Origin: an uncultured SAR116 cluster alpha proteobacterium
GTDB lineage: Bacteria; Pseudomonadota; Alphaproteobacteria; Puniceispirillales; Puniceispirillaceae
Length of the DNA: 64,000 nucleotides
NCBI GenBank assembly: GCA_902596655.1
Contig: CACJUX010000002.1
Coordinates: 32,757-96,756 of the forward strand
Direction: 5' to 3'
The notes below the pieces were generated by a model. It made no database searches. It saw nothing but the letters and a program-made list of their open reading frames with translations, and had not been told where the DNA came from. The position numbers were made by a program, and so were the translations under genes. Positions 1 to 7,822 of this stretch are shown piece by piece (within the stretch, counting starts at the first letter, position 1; every line of letters begins with the position of its first letter).

Positions 1-351
1 CTGCGGCGGTTTATTTTTTCAGCTGGTGCCTGCTTTGCTGGTATTGCTGGTATAATGCTTGGGCCGCTGACAGCTGTTGAACCTGGAATGGGTGAACCAT
101 TACTTATCCTGTCTTTGGTCGTGATTATCATAGGTGGTTTGGGGTCAGTGCACGGTGCATTCATCGCGGCTGTCGTCGTTGGTATTGTCGACACTCTTGG
201 CCGGGTTGTTTTGCCGCTCCTCTTGCGCAGCGTCATGGAACAATCTGCTGCAGATGGTGCTGGTCCAGCTCTCGCCTCGATGATGGTTTATCTGTTGATG
301 ACAGTTGTGCTGGTATTCAAGCCAACTGGGCTTTTTCCCGCAAAGGGCTGA
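1..351 (+). CDS. livH: Branched-chain amino acid ABC transporter permease LivH-type, C-terminal part (truncated by window start)
   Basis: Frame 1 is open from base 1; C-terminus IIGGLGSVHGAFIAAVVVGIVDTLGR...KPTGLFP is typical of LivH; directly upstream of livM. Confidence 0.85.
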   Translation: MRRFIFSAGACFAGIAGIMLGPLTAVEPGMGEPLLILSLVVIIIGGLGSVHGAFIAAVVVGIVDTLGRVVLPLLLRSVMEQSAADGAGPALASMMVYLLMTVVLVFKPTGLFPAKG

Positions 352-357
352 AGTAAG

Positions 358-1365
358 ATGGACTTATTCAAATTCCTTTGGACTGGGGTGAAAGAGCAGC
401 AAATGCTGTTTGGACTGCTAACAGGATTTGCTTTGTTTCCGATCTATACGGCCTATGCTGATCTGCCTTTTTGGAATGATGTTGCAATGCGGATCATGCT
501 GCTTGGCATGGCGGCGATGGGGCTGAACCTTATTTTAGGGTATGGCGGTATGGTGTCCTTTGGTCACGCTGCCTTTGTGGGTATCGGTGCCTATTGCGCT
601 GGTATCAGCCAGTTTTACGGACTGAACAATGGATGGGCCCATCTGGGACTGAGCTTGGGTGTTTGTGGCATTTTGGGACTTGTCATAAGTTTTCTAGCAC
701 TGAGGACCAGCGGGATCTATTTCATTATGATTACGCTTGCGTTTGCGCAGATGCTGTTCTTCCTTTTTGTCAGCCTTGAACAATATGGGGGTGACGATGG
801 AATGAGTATTAATCGTGCTGATTTCATGCTGTTTGATTTGTATAACCCACTCAGGCTCTATTATTTGATCTGGTCCGCTTTGCTGATCATCAGTGTAATC
901 CTTTTGTTTATCGTTCACTCTCGGTTCGGTGTAGTGTTGCGGGCGATCAATAACAACGAATCACGGGTGGAAGCGCTGGGTCTCTCTCCCCTGCGTTACA
1001 AGGTAACCGGCTATATCATTTCGGCAATGATCTGCGGTGTGGCTGGTACACTATTTGCAAGCTGGCAAGAATATGTGTCACCGGACATCATGCATTGGTC
1101 CCGTTCGGGTGAGCTGATGATCATCATCATTCTAGGCGGACTTGCCACTCTGGCTGGCCCATTGCTGGGTGCGGTAGTGTTTTTCATTCTAGAGGAGTTG
1201 TTACCGGAATTGTTAAATCTTGTTGCGCCTAGCTATGCCGAGAACTGGATGATTATTTTTGGTCCCATCATGATTTTTGTGGTTTTGTTTGCCCGTGGCG
1301 GCTTGATGGGCTGGGTATCGCGATTGGCCGCACGGAGGATGTCCGACCACGGAGTTGGCCAATGA
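358..1365 (+). CDS. livM: Branched-chain amino acid ABC transporter permease LivM-type
   Basis: LNLILGYGGMVSFGHAAFVGIGAY and RAINNNESRVEALGL motifs; operon context. Confidence 0.9.
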   Translation: MDLFKFLWTGVKEQQMLFGLLTGFALFPIYTAYADLPFWNDVAMRIMLLGMAAMGLNLILGYGGMVSFGHAAFVGIGAYCAGISQFYGLNNGWAHLGLSLGVCGILGLVISFLALRTSGIYFIMITLAFAQMLFFLFVSLEQYGGDDGMSINRADFMLFDLYNPLRLYYLIWSALLIISVILLFIVHSRFGVVLRAINNNESRVEALGLSPLRYKVTGYIISAMICGVAGTLFASWQEYVSPDIMHWSRSGELMIIIILGGLATLAGPLLGAVVFFILEELLPELLNLVAPSYAENWMIIFGPIMIFVVLFARGGLMGWVSRLAARRMSDHGVGQ

Positions 1366-2111
1366 TCGCCACTGTTCTTGATCTCGTCAATTTGAACAAA
1401 TCATATGGTGTCTTGCAGGCAACAGCAGACCTTAGCCTATCTGTCGAGCGTGGACAGATTCACGCATTGATCGGCCCAAATGGAGCTGGCAAGACAACAT
1501 TGATCAACCAGATATACGGGTCCGAGATACCTGACAGTGGTTGTGTCTTTCTCAACGGTGAGAATATAACCGGCCTGTCGGTGCCAAAACGTGTGCGAAA
1601 GGGTATTGGTCGATCCTTTCAGATTAGCAATGTTTTGACAGAGTTTGCTGTTATCGAAAATGCCATCATTGCCGAGCAAGCGCGGCGTGATGAGTCCTTT
1701 CATTTCTTCCGTCCAGCTTTTAGCGATCAGGACTTGATTGCTGGTGCAATGATTGTGCTTGAGAGGGTCGGGTTGCAGAAACGGTCTGGTGATCTGGTAG
1801 CTGATCTGGCCCATGGGGAGCGCCGCCTTCTCGAACTTGCGCTGGCACTGTCTGGCACTCCCTCGATGCTGTTGCTTGACGAACCCATGGCGGGTGCCGG
1901 ATTCGAGGAAACACTGCATATGACAAGGGTTATTGATGGTATGCGGGACAATGTTGGCATCCTGCTGGTCGAACATGATATGGACGCAGTTTTTCGGCTT
2001 GCCGATGTGATTACAGTTCTTGTGGAAGGGCAAATCATCGCTAGCGGAAAACCTGATGAGATCAGAGCAAACTGCGAGGTTCTTGCAGCATATCTGGGAG
2101 ACGAGGAATAG
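1362..2111 (+). CDS. livG: Branched-chain amino acid ABC transporter ATP-binding protein LivG-type
   Basis: Walker A GPNGAGKTT, Walker B LLLDEP, LVEHDMDAVF; 4-bp overlap with livM. Confidence 0.9.
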   Translation: MIATVLDLVNLNKSYGVLQATADLSLSVERGQIHALIGPNGAGKTTLINQIYGSEIPDSGCVFLNGENITGLSVPKRVRKGIGRSFQISNVLTEFAVIENAIIAEQARRDESFHFFRPAFSDQDLIAGAMIVLERVGLQKRSGDLVADLAHGERRLLELALALSGTPSMLLLDEPMAGAGFEETLHMTRVIDGMRDNVGILLVEHDMDAVFRLADVITVLVEGQIIASGKPDEIRANCEVLAAYLGDEE

Positions 2112-2114
2112 GTG

Positions 2115-2819
2115 ATGCTTAAGCTGGAAAATGTTCAGGCAGGGTATGGCGCTGGGCAGGTGCTGCTAGGCGTTGATCTGGAGATACTTCCCGGCACCTG
2201 CGTATCCCTCTTGGGCCGAAATGGTATGGGTAAGACAACAACCATCCGGACAATCATGGGTCAGTTGGCATTGCAGGGAGGTCGTATCTTACGCTTTGGA
2301 GACAGCAATGTGCCGCGCGATGTTTTTGAAATTGCCCGAGCCGGCATTGGTCTTGTTCCAGAAGGACGGCAGATTTTTCCCAATCTGAGTGTAGCTGAAA
2401 ACCTCCGCACTTTCCATCGCCCGCCGTTAGTAAAAGGTGGGAGTGAGTGGACTTATGATTGTGTGCTTGACCTGTTTCCGCGCCTGCGTGACCGCGTTGA
2501 CCATGCGGGGAGCCAACTTTCTGGCGGTGAGCAGCAGATGCTCGCTATTGGCAGAGCGTTGATGACTAACCCAAGATTGCTTATCCTTGATGAGGCAACC
2601 GAGGGTCTTGCGCCAATCATCAGGGCCCAGATTTGGGATTGTCTGGCCACTCTCAAGGCAGCAGGACAATCTATTCTCGTCGTTGACAAGAATATCGCCG
2701 CATTAACCCGGCTCGCGGATCAACATTTCATTCTGGAAAAGGGTAGGATCGTGTGGCGCGGCGACAGCGCGGCGCTGTCCGGTGATACTGCCGTGAAATT
2801 GCGTTATCTGGGTGTCTGA
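2115..2819 (+). CDS. livF: Branched-chain amino acid ABC transporter ATP-binding protein LivF-type
   Basis: Walker A GRNGMGKTT, signature LSGGEQQMLAIGRAL, LDEATEGLAP. Confidence 0.9.
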   Translation: MLKLENVQAGYGAGQVLLGVDLEILPGTCVSLLGRNGMGKTTTIRTIMGQLALQGGRILRFGDSNVPRDVFEIARAGIGLVPEGRQIFPNLSVAENLRTFHRPPLVKGGSEWTYDCVLDLFPRLRDRVDHAGSQLSGGEQQMLAIGRALMTNPRLLILDEATEGLAPIIRAQIWDCLATLKAAGQSILVVDKNIAALTRLADQHFILEKGRIVWRGDSAALSGDTAVKLRYLGV

Positions 2820-2948
2820 TCTGCCCAACCGGTGGATGAGGTTGGCCCATCATTAAACCCGTGCCTTTGCCTGGTGTGAGGGTTAAGCCTCTTGCTGAAA
2901 TTGCCGGAGCGGTAGCATTTTTGTTGGCCTTTAGCAGGGAGATATAAG

Positions 2949-3170
2949 ATGAACCCAGAAAACCCCGAAGCGCTGATCACCATCATTATCGCCGGCATCG
3001 GCTATGGCATTTATATCGGTGGTGAGGCGTTGCAAAAACGGCGGTTGGCCAAGCCAGACCAATATCATTTGCTACAGATTGTTGCACTACTCGCTAGATA
3101 TGGTGGCGGAACCATGATGATTCTGCCGTTGATCCTGTATGTCCTCTCGTGGGCAACATCAAAATTTTAG
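2949..3170 (+). CDS. Small membrane protein, unknown function
   Basis: 73-aa ORF with two hydrophobic segments. Confidence 0.45.
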   Translation: MNPENPEALITIIIAGIGYGIYIGGEALQKRRLAKPDQYHLLQIVALLARYGGGTMMILPLILYVLSWATSKF

Positions 3171-3174
3171 ACGT

Positions 3175-4065
3175 TTATCGGTTGCGCGGTGAGACTAACG
3201 CGAGGCCAATCATCATCAAAGCCAGCGATGCCCAGACCCAATTCGAGTGCACCTCTGCAAAGATCGCGATCCCCCAGAACACACCCGAGATGGTGACAAG
3301 ATAGCCCACCTGGCTGGCAAAGACAGGTCCGGAGCGGTTGACCGTCAGGACATACAGGGTATAAGCGATGGCGGTGATGCTGCCAAGACCGATCACTGAC
3401 CATTCCAGTATGGAAAAAGGCAGGGCTGGCAGGAACATCTGGTCAAAAGCCAGGGCTAGAGGACCAAGCAGCGCAATCGCCATCAAATTCATGCCGCAGG
3501 CAATTCGGATAGGCCCAATGTCACTGATTGTCTGGCGGGCCAGATAGATGTTTTCAGCGGCATAGCAAAGCGAACTCAGACAAGCGAGCAGTACCCATGG
3601 TGTCGCGGCGGTGTCCGGCAGACTGTTGGTTGGCAGGACAAGTAGCAGGATGGCTATCGTGCCGCACAACACACCACTGATCCGTATCATGGAAAACGCT
3701 TCAATTCGCATGCTTAGCGCCATGCAATAGGTCAGGATTGGTACCAGAGTGACAGTGATCGCAAGAACTCCGGATGGCACCCGTGATGCGGCAATATAGA
3801 AGGCAACGCTGGGAAGGGCGACACCCAGCAATGCAATGATGATGAATGGGCCAATATGGTGGGAGCGCAGGGTAAAGTGGCGACCGCGCACGCTCGAAAA
3901 GGACAGCAGGATAATGCTTGAAATGATCGTCTGCCAAAAAGCAATTCCAAGCGGGGTACCTCCATTTTCAACAGCCATTCGGGTAAAAGAAAAGGAAAGA
4001 CCCCAAAGCACGCCCATCAGCAGGAGGCCAAGCCACGGAAGCAGCCGCAGCAGTGATTTCACCAA
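3175..4065 (-). CDS. DMT superfamily (EamA) transporter
   Basis: About 10 hydrophobic segments, EamA-like repeats; overlaps the next gene by 7 bp. Confidence 0.8.
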   Translation of the reverse strand: MVKSLLRLLPWLGLLLMGVLWGLSFSFTRMAVENGGTPLGIAFWQTIISSIILLSFSSVRGRHFTLRSHHIGPFIIIALLGVALPSVAFYIAASRVPSGVLAITVTLVPILTYCMALSMRIEAFSMIRISGVLCGTIAILLLVLPTNSLPDTAATPWVLLACLSSLCYAAENIYLARQTISDIGPIRIACGMNLMAIALLGPLALAFDQMFLPALPFSILEWSVIGLGSITAIAYTLYVLTVNRSGPVFASQVGYLVTISGVFWGIAIFAEVHSNWVWASLALMMIGLALVSPRNR

Positions 4066-4850
4066 ATCTCCGCGGCTTTTGCAGCCGATATTTCAACGGG
4101 GGTAAGATAGGATGTGATTTGGCCCAGGCAGCCCTCAACCAGTGGCAAATCGGCAGCGAGGGCAAGGGCGGCATAAAGTGCCGTGTCAGCGCCTAGCACG
4201 GGCATCCTAACGGCGGCTTCGAGCGTCTGGATCTGTTTTAATGTGCGAGCGCCCATTCCTGTTACGACGATGGCATCACTCTCGGGAGCGTCTGCGGCAA
4301 TGCCGACAATAGCCTGTTCAATTAATGTGGGCGAGGGATTGCGCAGTGCGTCTGGCAGAGAGGCTGGCCCAACAATGCCAGCATCCTTGAAATTCTGCGC
4401 AAGGGTTACATCAAGGCCGGTGTTAAAAACATAATGATGCCAGGCGTTTTTCCAGTCCGTTGGGTGATAGGTGCAGGCGAGTGCTGGCCGCCGCGCACCA
4501 AGAAGGCCCAACATATCTATGATGGCCGTTCCAGTCATTATCAACGGCACACCGGCCCGGGCGGCAATGCGGCGACCGCGAAGCCTGGCAGCGTTGGTAT
4601 TTGGCTGGCCTGCCCATCCAAGCGAGGTGCCAACACAGGCCACAATATCACATCCATTACGAGCCAGTTGCGCTGCCGCTTCCATCAGCGCCTCATCGGT
4701 ACTGGCCATGCAATCGAGCGTATAAGTGGCTACATTCTCGGCCAGCATCACGCTTTGTACATTGACTGCATCGAGAGTGATGTCAGAGAGCTCCTGCGCG
4801 CTGGGATCATCCCATCCGGGAAGCGATATGAGCCCTATCGTTTTGGTCAT
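4059..4850 (-). CDS. Asp/Glu racemase superfamily (maleate isomerase/arylmalonate decarboxylase-like)
   Basis: CDIVACVGTSLGWAGQPNT and downstream layout resemble the aspartate/glutamate racemase fold family. Confidence 0.65.
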   Translation of the reverse strand: MTKTIGLISLPGWDDPSAQELSDITLDAVNVQSVMLAENVATYTLDCMASTDEALMEAAAQLARNGCDIVACVGTSLGWAGQPNTNAARLRGRRIAARAGVPLIMTGTAIIDMLGLLGARRPALACTYHPTDWKNAWHHYVFNTGLDVTLAQNFKDAGIVGPASLPDALRNPSPTLIEQAIVGIAADAPESDAIVVTGMGARTLKQIQTLEAAVRMPVLGADTALYAALALAADLPLVEGCLGQITSYLTPVEISAAKAAEIW

Positions 4851-5000
4851 TGTGTAAGCCTCGCTGGCGGAATTGGCAGTTTGTCCGGCGACTTCTGACC
4901 AATGCTACAGCTTGTAGTAATTGTGTCATCATTTATTTTGTTGAATCGTTGAAAATAAGAACGAGTCCGAGCGCAAGGATTCGACAGGGTTAATAAGGCC

Positions 5001-5324
5001 ATGGGCGAAACCCTACTCCACCCCAGAATTGAGGCTGAACAGCAGGAGTTGCGAATGCCTATTGACGCCGGCAGGTAGTCCCGTGCACCGGTTGTACTTG
5101 ATCAGCAATCTGTCGGCTGTCTGTCACGCATGGACATCATCTGGGAGCAATCAATGGATGTGGCACATGAGGAGAAGAGCAAGACGCGGATCGCGATGTT
5201 GGCGGCGTCGCATCGTATCGATAAAGATAAGCTTGGCTATAGCCTTGCTTGTGGTGAGCATATCTCCCCGCGGCGTCTAGAGATTGATCCCATTGTTACC
5301 CTGTGTGTTGACTACCAACGTTAA
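5001..5324 (+). pseudogene. DksA/TraR C4-type zinc-finger-like protein, decayed
   Basis: Reading through TAG at 5076-5078 gives ...RIEAEQQELRMPIDAGR*SRAPVVLDQQSVGCLSRMD...RIAMLAASHRIDKDKLGYSLACGEHISPRRLEIDPIVTLCVDYQR*, a DksA/TraR layout; two of four Zn-ligand Cys positions are replaced (S and Y). Confidence 0.75.
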
Positions 5325-5674
5325 ATTCTGTGATCTCCTGGTCTCTGTCCAACCAAATTCCATATTCTGCTCCTGTTACTGACTTTCGCGTTTGGCCCTA
5401 GTATCTAGCCTGGTATCTTTGATCCGACAGAAATATCAGGGTTCATTAACCTTTTATTTAACAGATTCCCCGCATCCTGCTCAGACAAAGCGGTTAAGAA
5501 AAGAGGTTTTGCGGGGTGCGGCATGATTCATGGTTCTTCTCCGTCTCTGCACACATTAACTGTGGGCATTTCAATGGCCAGAAGAACGCCATGCTGCAGA
5601 CCAGGTTGAGCGCCAAATTCCAGTTGGCTGCAGGGCCGTGTCTTTTATCTGGCTATTTTATTACGGAGTAATCA

Positions 5675-6400
5675 TCATTTGGCGAGGTAGACGTTCTGGC
5701 TAATGTTCTCGTCCTGATAGGTATTGGCAAAAACAACCCTTTCGGCAATTGCATCGACAAAGACTGTGCGCAGATGCCCATTAAAGCTGTCATCAGTTGA
5801 ATCGTTTAATTACAGACCAAAAATACAATTCTCCGCAAGATTTAATTTGAGGCCAGAGAGGCCTTAGGCACCTTAGAAGCCAGTATTCTTAGGTGCCAGG
5901 TGAAAATCGGAGGCGAGGTTGATATCGACCAGAATGGCATTAAAGCACCGGCCTCGCTGTGTGGTGTCAAAGCCACAATAACCTCCGGTGCTGGCGAAGA
6001 AATCGCTGCAGACGAATTTGCATCGCGGATTGGCACACAAAATTTTGCCAAGCAGCAGCAGGTCCGATTTATGCCAGTCGATGATCGCCTGAAGCGCCTT
6101 AACAACCCATAGACTGCCAACAGAGTTGTTGCAAAGCACCGAATCGGTGTTGTAGCCAAGTCCGACGCCACTAACCACGACGTCCAGCTGCCGCCCTTTG
6201 TCATCCTGCTCACGGTGATAGGCAAGGCCAAGCGTGGCAAGGGCAATTTCCGAAGTGGTGAAAGGATCAGACATCAGGTGCTCATCACCAAGCATAATCT
6301 CAACGATATCCGTTTTTAGCCGGAAATCACGGCGGCGGCGTGGTGATATTGGGCCAATTGGAGTTGGCTGATAGGCAATCTCTTCAAAAAATGCCGACAT
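5675..6400 (-). pseudogene. Spermidine synthase-like (polyamine aminopropyltransferase fold) protein with three in-frame TAA stops
   Basis: MSAFFEEIAYQPTPIGPISPRRRRDFRLKTDIVEIMLGDEHLMSDPFTTSEIALATLGLA...LDVVVSGVGLGYNTDSVL...; the frame continues after the stop as GF*GA*GLSGLKLNLAENCIFGL*LNDSTDDSFNGHLRTVFVDAIAERVVFANTYQDENISQNVYLAK*. Confidence 0.75.
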
Positions 6401-6612
6401 TTTACTTGTGTCTTCTGGCTTGTGGAACTGGTGTCACTATTTGGGGTTTTTGAATTGATGTAGCTTATTTCAAATCTGCGGCACCGCAATTGTTACACCG
6501 CCATTCATGACCACTTCGACTGAGCCAGGCAATCGTGGCGGTCGTGAAATCAATGCCTTGCCATCGCTGATTTTCAATAAGGGATTACAAAATCATATCA
6601 AATTATTCCTCT

Positions 6613-7035
6613 ATGCAGGCATCTGAACGCCCTATCTTTGTCTCGCTGATGCGTGGATTGCGTCGCTGTTGCCCGCAATGCGGGGATGATGCCTTGCTCG
6701 CAAGATATCTGACGCCTATTGAGAACTGCAATATTTGTGGCGAGGATTTTTCGGTAATCAGCGCCGATGATGGCCCGGCCTAAGCAATGCTGTGTGTTCC
6801 TGGGCACGTTGTGGTGCCCTTAATGTTATTCGTCAGACGCGATGAAACCACTCCGATCTGGTTGGCAATCAGCATTTTGATGATGGTTATGCTGAGAGGT
6901 GTCTTTATCCCGCTGCCGCGCGCTAAAGGTCTATTCATTGCGCTGATCTGGACGATAGGTTCCACTGGCGAAGATTACACCGCTGGAAAGACGGCCCATA
7001 ATCGCCGTTGCGAGACACCACCTTTCAGCGAATAG
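6613..7035 (+). pseudogene. DUF983 family protein interrupted by one in-frame TAA
   Basis: MQASERPIFVSLMRGLRRCCPQCGDDALLARYLTPIENCNICGEDFSVISADDGPA*AMLCVPGHVVVPLMLF...GVFIPLPRAKGLFIALIWTIGSTGED; TAA at 6781-6783, both halves in the same frame. Confidence 0.7.
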
Positions 7036-7124
7036 ACACAAACGCTAATTGAGGGTTTTGCTTTATTTTATGCCATAATGAAAAAATTCTTGATTTTTTC
7101 ATTCAGAGTAAGCAGCGTTTTCAT

Positions 7125-7760
7125 ATGGGGGAAAGCGTTATGCTTGTCGACACTGAAAATGTGGGCAGACCAGTTGCCGCGGTAAAGGGTGCTGACAATT
7201 CATCGGTTAAATCAACGGGACAGATTGGCGCTGATTTTCGTGCATTGCGCCGGGCTCGTGGCTGGACCCTGAGCGAGCTTGCTGAACAGCTGGATCGTTC
7301 GGTTGGCTGGCTGTCTCAGGTGGAGCGCGGTGTCTCGGAGCCGGCGCTCGATGATGTGCGCATAATTGCGGCACTTTTCTCTTTGCCAGTCAGTTTTTTC
7401 TTCAGCCACAGCCCCGACACGCCAGAGTGTCAGTATGTGGTGCGTGCTGACAGCCGTCGGGCGATGAGTGATGACAGCAAGGGTTTGGTCGAAAGTCTAT
7501 TGTCACCAGATCTGGGTGGTGCCTTTGAAATAGTACATTCGGTATTCGCTGTAGGGGCGAAATGCCCGAAGCCATTCGGCCGGCCTACTGAGGAGGCCGG
7601 TTATGTCATTGATGGCAGTCTGACTTTGATCATTGATGGTAGGGAATTTGTGCTGAACACCGGGGATAGCTTTCGCTTCGCGGGTGAAACGGTGTCATGG
7701 ATAAATCAAGGAACAAAACCGGCGGTACTGATATGGGTGATTGCACCACCTGTCTATTAG
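7125..7760 (+). CDS. XRE-family HTH transcriptional regulator with C-terminal cupin domain
   Basis: FRALRRARGWTLSELAEQLDRSVGWLSQVERGVSEPALDDVRIIAALF HTH plus C-terminal cupin (YVIDGSLTLIIDGREFVLNTGDSFRF). Confidence 0.9.
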   Translation: MGESVMLVDTENVGRPVAAVKGADNSSVKSTGQIGADFRALRRARGWTLSELAEQLDRSVGWLSQVERGVSEPALDDVRIIAALFSLPVSFFFSHSPDTPECQYVVRADSRRAMSDDSKGLVESLLSPDLGGAFEIVHSVFAVGAKCPKPFGRPTEEAGYVIDGSLTLIIDGREFVLNTGDSFRFAGETVSWINQGTKPAVLIWVIAPPVY

Positions 7761-7822
7761 CCGGTTTTTAGGATGAGAAATGGGGCAATGTTGTTGGCCC
7801 ACGATTGGGAGACGAAAACAAG

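Noticed and set aside
1437-2033. 198-aa minus-strand ORF opposite livG
   Set aside because: Shadow ORF of an ABC ATPase gene; composition is that of an antisense translation
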